Shown one piece after another: positions 26,028 to 35,100 of a stretch of DNA of 53,442 nucleotides. The DNA comes from Pseudomonas aegrilactucae (lineage in GTDB: Bacteria > Pseudomonadota > Gammaproteobacteria > Pseudomonadales > Pseudomonadaceae), in assembly GCF_019168305.1 (NCBI RefSeq), contig NZ_JAHTBI010000058.1, positions 1 through 53,442 of the forward strand, read 5' to 3'. The notes below the pieces were generated by a model that saw only the letters and a list, made by a program, of their open reading frames with translations, was not told the DNA's origin and ran no database searches. A program made the translations under genes and the position numbers. How positions within the stretch are numbered: position 1 is the stretch's first letter; each line of letters begins with the position of its first letter.

Positions 26028-27487
26028 ATGCTCGCACTGTTTCACCTTTCCCCTGTCCTGTTGGTCACGGCCATGCTCGTGGTGCTGCGCCGCCCGCCCG
26101 TACACGCCGCCATCGCAGGCACCCTGCTGGTGGTGGTGCTGTGGCTCGCCGGGGCTGCCGACGCCTGGCAGCCGGGCAGCATGCTGGCGCCACCCAGGAC
26201 ACCCTGGTGCTGTTCGCAAGCACCGCGTTCGTGATCGTGCCGGGGCTGGCCTTCGTGATCGTCATCGAGCGGCTGGGCGTCAACCTGGCGTTCAGCCACT
26301 GGGTGCGCTCACTGGGGTTGCGACGCGGCGATCAGGTGGTGTTCATCGTGCTGGGGCTGGCCCCGCTGCTGGAAGCGATGACCGGCTTTGGCGTTTCACT
26401 GATCGCCACGGTGCCCCTGCTGCTCAGCCTCTTCGAACGCCGCGTGGCGCTGCGCATGGCGCTGGCCGGCATGGCGATCATGCCGTGGGGTACGCTGGGC
26501 CTGGCCTCGGTCATCGGTGCGTCGCTGGCGCACCTGGATGCCCGCGAGCTGGCATCGACCTCGGCACTCACCAGCGCACCGGTGTTCCTGGGCCTCAGTG
26601 CGGTCGCGCTGTACCTGGCAGGCGTCAAGGGGCTGCGGGAATGGACCGCACTGGGCGCGATCTGGTTGCTGTTCATCGGCGTGCTTTACAGCGCCAGCCG
26701 GTGGGTGGGGCCGGAGGTTGCCGGCGTTGCCGCGGGCCTGGTGACGGCGACCGCCGTACTGTGTGCGGGCCTGTCGCGCCTGCGCCGTCAGCACAGCGAA
26801 CGCCGGGCGCTGCACTGGCCGCGTGAAGCCTGGCCGTACCTGTTGCTGATCGTCGCAATCGTTGCCCTGAAGATGCTCTGGACGCTCACCGCCTGGCAGG
26901 ATCTGTGGGTTGTGCAGGGCGCCCAGGTCAGCTGGAAACCGCTCGCCTCGCCGGGTGTGGCACTGATGCTGGTGCTGATCGGGCTAGGCTTGCACACACG
27001 CAACCCACAACCCTGCAGCCTGCCCGATGGGAACATCGCCAAGGGGCTGGCGGCACGTGCGAAGCGGCCATTGCTGACCATCTTCTTCTTTCTCGCCATG
27101 TCGCAGATGATGGTGAAAGCCGGCTTCCTGGCGGGGTTGATGCAGTTGCTGGCGGGCCTGTCGCCCTACGCTGCGACGCCCCTGGTTGCGCTGCTCGGCG
27201 GGTTGTCCGGCTACATGACGGGCTCGAATGTGGGCGGCAATGCGATCTTCATGCCGGCCATCGCACTGTTGCCCGACACCTCCCGCCTGTTGCTGGCCGC
27301 GGTACAGAACAGCGCTGCCGGGCATGCGGCGTTGGGCTCGCTGTCGATCGTGATGCTGATCCTGGGGCTTGCCAGGACCGAGGCCCGGGAAGAAGGCGAA
27401 CTGGTGAGGTTCGGGTTCGGGCTGGTGTGTCTTAATACGGCGTTGGTGGCATGGGGGGCGGTGTTGCTGAGTGGCTGGTTGGGATAA
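26028..27487 (+). pseudogene. L-lactate permease (LctP)-family carrier, frameshifted
   Basis: The protein belongs to the LctP family of proton-coupled monocarboxylate carriers, recognised by PLLEAMTGFGVS, GGLSGYMTGSNVGGNAIF and VQNSAAGHAALGSL, with about 12 membrane segments. The natural ATG at 26028 (MLALFHLSPVLLVTAMLVV) is in one frame up to about 26190; from there the permease continues in another frame (TQDTLVLFASTAFVIVPG). One missing base near GCGCCACCC, where GCGGCCACC would be expected, explains the break; restored length is about 486 residues. The intact downstream frame alone has no proper start. It could be a read error or a real null allele. An Lrp gene diverges from it. Confidence 0.8.
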
Positions 27488-27500
27488 CTATTTGGGATAA

Positions 27501-27941
27501 CTATGCGCCGGGCCTGAGCATCAGCACACCAGCGGCGATCATCGCTGCCAGCCCGGTCAGGCACACGATGCCGATGCCGTAGCACACTGTTCGCCACGGC
27601 TGCACACATGCCAGATAACTCAATGTGTGCAGGCACCGGGCTACGGTGAACGACACGCTCAACCAGGCAATGGCAGTTGCCGGCGCCCCAACGGCAATGG
27701 CCACCCCGCCCAGTGCGAAGAACAGCGGGATGTTTTCCAGATCGTTCGCCCAGGCCTTGGCGGCCCGGATCACCTGCGGGCGCTCTTCTGGCTCGGGCTG
27801 GCGCCTGAAAACGGCGGCATCCTCGGGGTTGGTGAAGGCAACATGACGCAGGCGAAAGTAACCCTGATAACAGGAAAGCGCGAACATCTTGAAAAACAGC
27901 ACCACCACGCACACCGCGTAAACATCCAGGGCATCGTTCAT
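27501..27941 (-). CDS. MAPEG-family membrane protein
   Basis: The 146-residue protein has four probable membrane helices and the MAPEG pattern, with HVAFTNPEDAA, then RAAKAWANDLENIPLFFALGG and LHTLSYLACVQPWRT. MAPEG proteins include glutathione-dependent microsomal enzymes and many bacterial members of unknown role. Its ATG overlaps the DUF2834 stop (ATGA), so the two form an operon regulated from the gap next to the XRE gene. Confidence 0.85.
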   Translation of the reverse strand: MNDALDVYAVCVVVLFFKMFALSCYQGYFRLRHVAFTNPEDAAVFRRQPEPEERPQVIRAAKAWANDLENIPLFFALGGVAIAVGAPATAIAWLSVSFTVARCLHTLSYLACVQPWRTVCYGIGIVCLTGLAAMIAAGVLMLRPGA

Positions 27942-28252
27942 CGCCTGCCCTCCCCGGCTACGCCCCTGACCACGATGTACAGAAGCGGGCCGAGCGAAAC
28001 AAACACCGCCGTCACCAGCAGGTAGGGAAGCACGCCTGGCAACGAGCCACCGCGCATGCGGGTATCCCTCACCATCCACACACAGGCTAGCGCCGCCATC
28101 ACGTACAGATCGATGACTACCTGAGCCGTGTCCGGCCGGGACAACAGCCCTAGCCCGAACGTAATCAGCGACTGCTCTGCAATAAGCATCGTCCAACCGG
28201 TATACAGCGCAAAAGCGGTCAACACGGCAAGCGCGATCAAGCGAGCTTTCAT
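27938..28252 (-). CDS. DUF2834-like membrane protein
   Basis: The 104-residue product has three transmembrane segments (about 5-27, 45-63, 72-95) and the pattern DLYVMAALACVWMVRDTRMRG, which I associate with DUF2834. Function unknown. It is the first gene of a two-gene operon with the MAPEG gene, overlapping it by four bases, and is divergent from the XRE regulator. Confidence 0.8.
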   Translation of the reverse strand: MKARLIALAVLTAFALYTGWTMLIAEQSLITFGLGLLSRPDTAQVVIDLYVMAALACVWMVRDTRMRGGSLPGVLPYLLVTAVFVSLGPLLYIVVRGVAGEGRR

Positions 28253-28309
28253 CGTCGTCTCCTGGGTAGGTATGCCCTGCAGACTAGTGATAGGGTTGTG
28301 TGCCCCTCA

Positions 28310-28326
28310 ATGACCTGACAGGTCAT
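28310..28326. promoter_or_regulatory. Perfect palindrome at the XRE regulator start
   Basis: ATGACCTG and CAGGTCAT flank a central A. The palindrome ends within the first possible ATG (28325) of the regulator. It is a good candidate operator for the divergent DUF2834/XRE pair, and its position argues that the regulator actually starts downstream at 28361. Confidence 0.55.
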
Positions 28327-28360
28327 GGACGCGCCCCACACGGTCAGTCAGAGTCGACGC

Positions 28361-29236
28361 ATGCGCCATCACCCCTTCCATCCCACCCGCCCTCTCGCCA
28401 GCACCTCGGCCGGCCAGCATCTGCGCCGCCTGCGTCGTCAGGCGGGGCTGAGCCAGCTTGATCTGGCGCTTATCGCAGGTGTCTCCCAACGCCACCTCAG
28501 TTGCGTCGAGACCGGTCGCGCCAAGGCCAGCCCGAGCACCTTGCATGCCGTGCTGTCAGCCCTGGATACACCGCTGGAGCACTGCAACGAAGTGTTCCTC
28601 GCCGCCGGCTATGCGCCGCGCTACATCGCGTCTGCGCTCGACGCCCCGGCGCTGCGAATGGTGCACGGCGCCATCGAGCACATCCTGCGAGCGCAGAACC
28701 CGGCGCCTGCGATCGTCATCGACAGCCACTGGGACATCACCGCCGCCAACATCAGTACAGGACTGCTGCTGGCAATGACCGGTACTGCAGCGGGTGGTGA
28801 GTCGGGCATCAACCTGCTGGACACGCTGCTGTGCCCGGGCGGTTTGGGCGATCACCTGATCAACGCGCAGGAGGTACGCGCCGTCGCCTGGCAGCGCGCC
28901 TCGAGAGAAGCGGCAAGCAACCCCGAGCTTGCCCGCCGGCTGCAACGCCTGTCATGCCCGACAGATCTGCCACTGGCGCAAGCGCCTGCGCCGCTGGTGC
29001 TGACCCGCGTGCGTACCCTGCAGGGTGAGTTGACGTTCATGTCCACGTTCACCACCTTTGGCATGCCGCAGGACATCACCGTGGCGTCGCTGCGCATCGA
29101 GCACCTTATCCCCGCCGATACCCAGACCTGGCAGACGATGACCGCAGCCTACCAACAGTGGTCAGCCGCCGAGTCGACCAACCAGACACCGCCGCCTTTG
29201 GGTGCGGCACATAGCGTCAATCCTGTTGTAAGCTGA
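28361..29236 (+). CDS. XRE-family regulator with MmyB-like ligand-binding domain
   Basis: The 291-residue protein (303 if it began at 28325) has a helix-turn-helix at about 20-75 (LRRLRRQAGLSQLDLALIAGVSQRHLSCVETGRAKAS) and a C-terminal MmyB-type PAS-like sensor (about 100-270, with APAIVIDSHWDITAAN and LLDTLLCPGGL). MmyB domains bind fatty acid-like ligands in characterised relatives. It is divergent from the DUF2834/MAPEG operon, the likely target. I prefer 28361 because the earlier ATG overlaps a perfect palindrome. Confidence 0.9.
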   Translation: MRHHPFHPTRPLASTSAGQHLRRLRRQAGLSQLDLALIAGVSQRHLSCVETGRAKASPSTLHAVLSALDTPLEHCNEVFLAAGYAPRYIASALDAPALRMVHGAIEHILRAQNPAPAIVIDSHWDITAANISTGLLLAMTGTAAGGESGINLLDTLLCPGGLGDHLINAQEVRAVAWQRASREAASNPELARRLQRLSCPTDLPLAQAPAPLVLTRVRTLQGELTFMSTFTTFGMPQDITVASLRIEHLIPADTQTWQTMTAAYQQWSAAESTNQTPPPLGAAHSVNPVVS

Positions 29237-29262
29237 CCGCCTTTGCCCACAGGGAAAGCGTG

Positions 29263-29913
29263 ATGAAGACATCGATGGAGCGCCTGGAAAAATGGCTGTC
29301 CGCCCATCTTCCAGAACTGCATGACGATCTGGCGCCAGGGTGCGCAGAGGATGCGCTGGCCGCGTTCGAGCGACAGGTGGGTCGAACCTTTCCAGACGAT
29401 CTCAAGGCTCTCTACAGGCTGCATGATGGGCAGACAGGGGCGGTCAACACAGGCCCGTTCTTCGGCCTCACGTTCCTGCCACTGGCACAGGCACAGGCAC
29501 ACTGGGCGTCATGGAAAGCGCTGGTCGATGAGTACTCGGCCGAAGAGATGAAGGAGGCGAGCGAGTTTTGCAAGTCTGCAAAACCGGGCGCTGTAAAGGA
29601 CGTTTACGCAAACCCGTACTGGATCCCGTTTGCGTACGACTACGGTGGCAACCATCTGGGCGTGGACCTGGACCCCGCGGCGCGCGGAACCCTGGGGCAA
29701 GTGATCAACTTTGGTCGGGACGAAGAGGAGCGATTCGTGTTGGCGGGCTCCATGGGCGATTTCTTCGAGTGGCTGGTCGATCAACTGGAAGCCGGCAACG
29801 CGGCCATCCGAGTGGAAGATGACGGTGGGCGAAGCCTGAACACGAAAGTCCCCGAGCAGTTTCACTTTCTGGATTCGGTAGCCAGCCTGTTCGCATCCCA
29901 GCGCAACGACTGA
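29263..29913 (+). CDS. SMI1/KNR4-family protein
   Basis: The 216-residue protein has the SMI1/KNR4 (SUKH-like) fold signals: an N-terminal LERLEKWL helix, FERQVGRTFPDDLKALYRLHDGQ, and NPYWIPFAYDYGGNHLGVDLDP. Bacterial members often serve as immunity or binding proteins in toxin systems, but orphan copies are common. AGGGA precedes the ATG at 29263. It follows the XRE gene by 26 bases on the same strand. No toxin gene is nearby. Confidence 0.85.
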   Translation: MKTSMERLEKWLSAHLPELHDDLAPGCAEDALAAFERQVGRTFPDDLKALYRLHDGQTGAVNTGPFFGLTFLPLAQAQAHWASWKALVDEYSAEEMKEASEFCKSAKPGAVKDVYANPYWIPFAYDYGGNHLGVDLDPAARGTLGQVINFGRDEEERFVLAGSMGDFFEWLVDQLEAGNAAIRVEDDGGRSLNTKVPEQFHFLDSVASLFASQRND

Positions 29914-29971
29914 CCTGACCCAGCCGTTAAAGGTGCAGCGCCCCCAAGGGCGCGCTGACACCTCGCTTTTC

Positions 29972-30403
29972 TCAGAGCTTCATCCCCACCGCCAGCCGAT
30001 TGAACGCATTCATCAACGCCACCGCCATCGTCAGATCGGAAATCTCGACATCGGAAAAGTGTGCCTTCAACGGCTCATACAGCGCATCGGGAGCCCCCTT
30101 CTCGCTGACGTATGTCAGCGTCTCGGCCCAGGCCAGCGCCGCCCGCTCGCGTTCGTCGAACAGTTCGCTGATGCGCCAGCCCGCCAGGCAGTCCAGCTTC
30201 GCCTGTGGCACCTCGCATTCGCGCAGGGTCTGCGAATGCTTGCCCAGGCAGAACGCGCAGCCGTTGATCTGCGAGATGCGCAGGTACACCAGTTCAAGCA
30301 GCGGCAAGCCGAGCGGGCTCGCCGCCAGCGCCGTGTTGGTCGCCAGCAGGCCTTGGTAGGCCGCAGGCGACAGGGAAGAAAACGGCAGTCTGAGTTGGCT
30401 CAT
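29972..30403 (-). CDS. AhpD-like carboxymuconolactone decarboxylase family protein
   Basis: The 143-residue helical protein carries the CXXC peroxidase motif in NGCAFCLGKHSQTL (Cys49, Cys52, His56), which is the alkylhydroperoxidase AhpD signature rather than the decarboxylase one. It should reduce peroxides or relay electrons. The azoreductase and GNAT genes lie directly upstream on the same strand, so all three may be co-transcribed (gap 27 bases) in a stress-related set. Confidence 0.88.
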   Translation of the reverse strand: MSQLRLPFSSLSPAAYQGLLATNTALAASPLGLPLLELVYLRISQINGCAFCLGKHSQTLRECEVPQAKLDCLAGWRISELFDERERAALAWAETLTYVSEKGAPDALYEPLKAHFSDVEISDLTMAVALMNAFNRLAVGMKL

Positions 30404-30430
30404 GGTGAAACTCCTGTGTAGGGAAAAAGA

Positions 30431-31051
30431 TCAGGCGCAAACGAGTGTGCTGAACAGCGGCTCCAGGGCCAGGCGGGCACGGCTGGCGTCGACCGTCGCA
30501 CGCACGGCCTCCTCACCGCACACCAGGCCCTGAAGGTAGGTGAAGTGCACGTCGAACAGCCCCAGGGTGTTCAGCACGTGGCGCAGGTACGGGGTCAGAA
30601 AATCGGGTTGGCGTGCCCGCTCGCCCTGGTGGAAACCACCCGCCCCCACCAGCACGTAGACCGGGCGGTCGCGCAGCAGGCCAAGCTTGCCTTCAGGGCC
30701 TGAACTGAAGGTGCGGTGAATGCGCAGCACGTAATCGACCCAGAGCTTGAGCTGGGCTGGCAACGTGAAGTTGTGCATCGGGGTCGCGACAAGCAGCACG
30801 TCGCTACGCTCCAGCTCGCGGATCAAGGCTTCGGAAACCTCGAACACCGGCGACTCGAAGGGCGTTGTGGTGGTCAGCGCCCGGGCGTAGTCCATGCCCA
30901 ATGCGGGCAACGGACAGGCGCCCAGGTCGCGTTGTGCCAGCTCGAGCGCGGGGTGGCGCTGTTGCAGGCAAGCCACCAGTTCGCGTGCCAACTGGTTCGC
31001 ATGGGAAACCTCCCCTTGCGGGCTGGCATTGATCAGCAGGACATTCTTCAT
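30431..31051 (-). CDS. azoR: FMN-dependent NADH-azoreductase
   Basis: The 206-residue flavodoxin-fold protein starts MKNVLLINASPQGEVSHANQLA, with the FMN phosphate loop, and shows PMHNFTLPAQLKLWVDYVLR (the PM-NF motif) and VLVGAGGFHQG, all typical of AzoR quinone/azo reductases. It should perform two-electron reduction of quinones or azo dyes. Pseudomonads carry several paralogues, so the exact symbol number is not assigned. Its ATG overlaps the upstream GNAT stop by four bases. Confidence 0.9.
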   Translation of the reverse strand: MKNVLLINASPQGEVSHANQLARELVACLQQRHPALELAQRDLGACPLPALGMDYARALTTTTPFESPVFEVSEALIRELERSDVLLVATPMHNFTLPAQLKLWVDYVLRIHRTFSSGPEGKLGLLRDRPVYVLVGAGGFHQGERARQPDFLTPYLRHVLNTLGLFDVHFTYLQGLVCGEEAVRATVDASRARLALEPLFSTLVCA

Positions 31052-31494
31052 GCCGGGCTCCCTGGCCGAAGGCGCTGGGTGAAGTGCATGCCACGGGCCA
31101 GCAGCCCCTGGCGGAAATAGAAACGCTGGGCCAGCGGCATGTGCAGGCCGGTATCCAGCACGAAGTGATCGCACCCATGCTGCACCGCCTCCTCGCGCAC
31201 GGCGCCCAACAATTGCGCCCCTAGGCCGCTGCGCTGCAGCGCCGGGCTGACCACCAGGTCATCGACGTAGATGAAACGTCCGTAGAGCAGGTTTTCCAGC
31301 AGGCGATAGCCGGCCAGGCCGACCACCTGTTCACCGTCGCACGCCGCCAGCAAGCGATAGCCCTGTTCTGCCTGGCGCAACAGTTGCGCCACGTAGGCAG
31401 CCACATCGGTGACCTGCGGGCGCAACACGCGCATCACGTCGAAACTGGCCGCAAAGCCCCGCGTGTCTTCAAGGTGCTGAAGTGAATACGTCAT
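31048..31494 (-). CDS. GNAT-family N-acetyltransferase
   Basis: The 148-residue protein has the GNAT core: GLAGYRLLENLLYGRFIYVDDLVVSPALQRSGLGAQLLGAV, where the R/Q-x-x-G-x-G/A acetyl-CoA loop is QRSGLGA. The substrate is unknown. The ATG at 31494 is chosen; the longer open frame upstream reads through the promoter region. It is divergent from a MocR-type regulator and overlaps azoR. Confidence 0.88.
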   Translation of the reverse strand: MTYSLQHLEDTRGFAASFDVMRVLRPQVTDVAAYVAQLLRQAEQGYRLLAACDGEQVVGLAGYRLLENLLYGRFIYVDDLVVSPALQRSGLGAQLLGAVREEAVQHGCDHFVLDTGLHMPLAQRFYFRQGLLARGMHFTQRLRPGSPA

Positions 31495-31580
31495 GTCGTC
31501 GTCCGTCGTAGCGAGAGCGCTTACTTTAGGGGCGCAATGACATAAGCTACAGGGCCGAAAAATGCATAAATGACTAGGCC

Positions 31581-32981
31581 ATGATGTTTCCCTGCGAACC
31601 GGACCGCAGCCAGCAGGCGCCGATCTATCGTCAGCTGTATCAGCGCTTTCGTGAATCGATTGCCGATGGCCGCCTGCGACCAGGGGATCGAGTACCGGCC
31701 GTGCGGGCACTGGCGGCAGAGCTGAACCTGGCACGCGGCACCGTGGAGGCGGCCTATCAACTGCTGATCGGCGAAGGCTACCTGATGACGCGCGGCGCCG
31801 CCGGCACGGTTGTCACGCCCCACCTGGCACCCGCATCCTCGCCCCTGGCGCACATGCCGCCGGCATCGATGGCCTATCAACCCATCCATGCCGGCGAACT
31901 GCCGCTGGCGCTGCAGATGGGCCTGCCCGCCCTGGACGCCTTCCCGCGCAAGCTGTGGACCCGCCTGGCGGGCCGACAGCTGCGCCAGACCGGCCTGGAA
32001 GGGCTGGTCTACCCGGACCCGCGCGGCCATGCGCCCTTGCGCGCGGCCATCGCAACCTACCTGGGTATTTCACGCGGCATCGCCTGCCGCCCGGAACAAG
32101 TGTTCGTGTGCGCCGGCTACAGGGCCTGCCTGGACCTGATCTGCCATACGCTGATGCAGCCGGGCGACACGTGCTGGCTGGAGGAACCCGGCTATTTCAT
32201 GGCCAGGAATGCCCTGCTGGAAGCCGGCGCGCAGTTGGTGCCGGTGCCGGTGGATGACCAGGGCCTGGAGGTGGCGCAAGGCATCGCCCGCGCTGCGGAT
32301 GCACGCTTTGCGGTGGTAACGCCGACCCACCAGAGCCCGCTGGGCATGTCGCTGTCACTGCCACGTCGGCTGGCCCTGCTGGCCTGGGCCAATCAACGAG
32401 ACAGCTGGATCATCGAGGACGACTACGACAGCGAATACCGCTACCAGGGCAAACCCCTGCCCGCCCTCAAGAGCCTGGACCAGCTGGGCCGCGTGCTTTA
32501 CACCGGCACCTTCAGCAAGGTGCTGTTCCCCGGCCTGCGCCTGGCCTACCTGGTGGTACCGGCCGAGCAGAGCGATGCATTCGCGCGCCAGGCCGACCGT
32601 TTGCACAACCACTGCCCTCACCTGCTTCAGGCCACCGTCTGCGCGTTCCTCAACGAAGGCCACTTCGCGCGCCACCTGAACAAGATGCGCAACCTTTATG
32701 CACGCCGCCGCCAGTGGATGGTCGATGCGCTGCAGCAACAGTTCGGCGAGCGCCTGCTGATCAACCCCCAGGCGGGCGGCATGCACCTGGTCGCAGCGCT
32801 GAGCGAAGGCGATGACGTCAAGCTCGCCCTGCGCGCGCGGGCCGTGGGTATTGCCGTCGAACCGCTGTCGCAGTGGTATCTGCAAGGCATGCCGCGCCAA
32901 GGCCTGGTGCTTGGCTTCACCAACATCGCCAGTGCCGAACAGGCGGCCGCCGTGGCACGTCGCCTGGTTCAGGTGCTTTAG
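31581..32981 (+). CDS. MocR/PdxR-type regulator (GntR helix-turn-helix fused to aminotransferase domain)
   Basis: The 466-residue protein has a GntR-type helix-turn-helix at about 8-75 (APIYRQLYQRFRESIADGRLRPGDRVPAVRALAAELNLARGTVEAAY) and a fold-type I aminotransferase domain at about 105-460. The expected PLP lysine lies in TGTFSKVLFPGLRLAYLV. MocR proteins bind PLP or derived adducts as effectors and usually regulate a divergent gene; here that is the GNAT-azoR set. It does not lie next to pdxS/T, so a PdxR role is unlikely. Confidence 0.93.
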   Translation: MMFPCEPDRSQQAPIYRQLYQRFRESIADGRLRPGDRVPAVRALAAELNLARGTVEAAYQLLIGEGYLMTRGAAGTVVTPHLAPASSPLAHMPPASMAYQPIHAGELPLALQMGLPALDAFPRKLWTRLAGRQLRQTGLEGLVYPDPRGHAPLRAAIATYLGISRGIACRPEQVFVCAGYRACLDLICHTLMQPGDTCWLEEPGYFMARNALLEAGAQLVPVPVDDQGLEVAQGIARAADARFAVVTPTHQSPLGMSLSLPRRLALLAWANQRDSWIIEDDYDSEYRYQGKPLPALKSLDQLGRVLYTGTFSKVLFPGLRLAYLVVPAEQSDAFARQADRLHNHCPHLLQATVCAFLNEGHFARHLNKMRNLYARRRQWMVDALQQQFGERLLINPQAGGMHLVAALSEGDDVKLALRARAVGIAVEPLSQWYLQGMPRQGLVLGFTNIASAEQAAAVARRLVQVL

Positions 32982-33063
32982 CGTTTGGCGGTCGAGGGCA
33001 CCGCGATATCGAGCACTTACCAGGGGGGGCGAATCCAGCTACGTCGAGCGGGTCGACGCGTAA

Positions 33064-34272
33064 TCATTGCCGTGCAACGGGCTGTTCCGTCTTGCTGCTG
33101 CGCCAGGCTGCCCCACAGCACACCAGCAAGGCGCCTGCGGTGAGTGCACCGGCCAACCAGAGGTTGCCGGTCGGGCCCCCGCCATCCACCACCAGCCCCC
33201 CGAGCCCGGCGCCCAGCGCGATACCGATGTTGAACACCCCCACGTACAACGATGCGGCAATCTCTACCGCATGTGGCGCAGCCTTCATCATCCACGTCAT
33301 CAGGGCAACCGATACACCGCCGTACGCCAGGCCCCAGACAAGCAGCACCAGGGCGCCACCGATGTTCGAGTCACCCACCACAAGGAACAGTACTGCGGTG
33401 GCCAGCAGGCCCAATCCGATCACGCCCACGGTCGTTGTCGTGCGATGCGCCGCGGCCATGCCCGCCGCGAAATTGCCGACGATGCCGGCCACGCCATAAG
33501 CGAACAGCAAGGGGCTGATCCACTGGGTGTCGAACATCGAGATCGTCTGCAGTAATGGACGCACGAAGGTAAACGCTGCGAAATGACCGGCCACCAGCAG
33601 CAGCGTCAGCACCAGCCCGGCTTGCAGCATGCGATTGTGCAGTTGCTCAGTGAACTGGCGCACGCTCGCAGAGCGGGTTACCGGCAGCGGCGCAATGACA
33701 CGCACGTGCAGGGCAAGCACCAGCGCACTGAACAGCGCCATGATGCCAAAGGCCCAACGCCATCCGAGGTTATCGCCGATCAGCGCACCCAGGGGTACGC
33801 CAAGGACCGAAGCGGCGGCTACCCCACCGAAGATGATGGACGTTGCCAGCCCGACAGAGTGATCCGGCACCAGCCGTGTCGCCAATCCACCCGCTATCGC
33901 CCAGATACCACCGATGCAAAAGCCGACCAGTACCCGCGCGGCGAGCAGCCATGCCATGCTCGGTGCCAATGCCGAGGCACTGTTGGCGAGCACCAGCAGG
34001 CCGAGCAATCCGCACAACAGCGTGCGCCGGTCCAGCCCACCCGATGCGATCACCACCAGTGGTGCGAACAACGCAGCCAGCAGCGCGGGCAGCGAAATCA
34101 TCAGCCCCGCGGTGCCGGTAGTACTGCCCAGGCTGTCGGCGATAGCGGTCAGCATGCCCACCGGCAACATTTCTGTGGTGACCACCGAGAAGGTGGCCAG
34201 GGCTACCGCAACGACGGCCAGCCACGGCTTGGACGATGAGGCTTGTGCGCCAGCCAGTGCAGCGGTACGCAT
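33064..34272 (-). CDS. MFS transporter, AraJ/DHA1-like efflux type
   Basis: The 402-residue protein has 12 predicted membrane helices and starts MRTAALAGAQASSSKPWLAVVAVALATFSVVTTEMLPVG; VTTEMLPVGML resembles the DHA1 (AraJ, NepI) subgroup. GCAIDFAA-type antiporter wording is not clear, so efflux of a sugar, purine or drug remains open. The gap of 161 bases to the divergent TetR gene holds three similar inverted repeats, so the transporter is probably repressed by that TetR protein and induced by its substrate. Confidence 0.9.
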   Translation of the reverse strand: MRTAALAGAQASSSKPWLAVVAVALATFSVVTTEMLPVGMLTAIADSLGSTTGTAGLMISLPALLAALFAPLVVIASGGLDRRTLLCGLLGLLVLANSASALAPSMAWLLAARVLVGFCIGGIWAIAGGLATRLVPDHSVGLATSIIFGGVAAASVLGVPLGALIGDNLGWRWAFGIMALFSALVLALHVRVIAPLPVTRSASVRQFTEQLHNRMLQAGLVLTLLLVAGHFAAFTFVRPLLQTISMFDTQWISPLLFAYGVAGIVGNFAAGMAAAHRTTTTVGVIGLGLLATAVLFLVVGDSNIGGALVLLVWGLAYGGVSVALMTWMMKAAPHAVEIAASLYVGVFNIGIALGAGLGGLVVDGGGPTGNLWLAGALTAGALLVCCGAAWRSSKTEQPVARQ

Positions 34273-34353
34273 GGTTCAACTCCTTGAGATGAGGTCATCC
34301 AGCTTTGCCAGGCGGCTTGATGCTTGCCAGGGCAACACGGCGCAGGGACAATA

Positions 34354-34421
34354 CATACACGCCGTATGAATAAACCCTACATTCATACGTCTCGAATGTA
34401 AATAATCATACCTCTCGTATG
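34354..34421. promoter_or_regulatory. Three TetR operator candidates, CATAC-N5-G(T/A)ATG
   Basis: Sites lie at 34354-34368 (CATAC, GTATG), 34384-34398 (CATAC, GAATG) and 34407-34421 (CATAC, GTATG), each with a 5-base spacer and centres 30 and 23 bases apart. They fill the space between the divergent MFS and TetR genes, close to both start sites, which is the expected layout for autoregulated TetR control. Confidence 0.75.
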
Positions 34422-34433
34422 TAAGGAGTCTGG

Positions 34434-35042
34434 ATGGTTCGTCGAACCCGTGTGGAGATGGAAGAAACCCGCGCCACACTGTTGACCACTGCCCGTCAGT
34501 GTTTCACCGTGCGAGGCTACGCAGACACCTCAATGGATGACCTCACTGCACAGGCGGGCTTGACCCGAGGTGCGCTGTATCACCATTTCGGCGACAAGAA
34601 AGGCCTGTTGACTGCGGTGGTGGCGCAGATCGATGCTGAAATGGATGCGCGACTGCAAGCCATCTCCGACACTGCAGAGAATGCCTGGGAAGGTTTTCGC
34701 AGGCGCTGCCGCGGGTATCTGGAAATGGCGCTGGAAGTGGAAATCCAGCGTGTCGTACTGCGCGATGCGAGGGCGGTACTGGGCGGCGCCTCGCCCGCGT
34801 CACAACGCCACTGCATCGAATCGATGCGGCGCCTGATTCAACAGCTCATGAACCAAGGCATCGTTGCCCACGCCGACGCGGGGGCACTGGCAATCCTGAT
34901 CTATGGCAGCCTGGCCGAAGCGGCCTTCTGGATAGCGGACGGCGACGAAGGCGATGCGCGCCTGGAACAGGCCATTGCCGGGTTGGAGCTGCTGTTGCGC
35001 GGGCTGTTGGCCACCCCCCCAGCGGTGAAATGCACGGCATGA
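34434..35042 (+). CDS. TetR/AcrR-family transcriptional regulator
   Basis: The 202-residue protein has the N-terminal TetR helix-turn-helix (about 8-58: TRATLLTTARQCFTVRGYADTSMDDLTAQAGLTRGALYHHFGDKKGLL) and a helical C-terminal ligand-binding domain. AAGGAG precedes the ATG at good spacing. It is divergent from an MFS pump and lies next to three repeated inverted repeats, so it most likely represses both itself and the pump until an exported compound binds. Confidence 0.94.
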   Translation: MVRRTRVEMEETRATLLTTARQCFTVRGYADTSMDDLTAQAGLTRGALYHHFGDKKGLLTAVVAQIDAEMDARLQAISDTAENAWEGFRRRCRGYLEMALEVEIQRVVLRDARAVLGGASPASQRHCIESMRRLIQQLMNQGIVAHADAGALAILIYGSLAEAAFWIADGDEGDARLEQAIAGLELLLRGLLATPPAVKCTA

Positions 35043-35100
35043 CCAGACGGCGTTATCCATGCTTCAATACGCCGTTCCCCCACCCCATCAAGGACGATAG

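Noticed and set aside
31581..32981. Naming the MocR gene pdxR
   Set aside because: No pdxS, pdxT or pdxH is adjacent; the divergent genes are GNAT and azoreductase.
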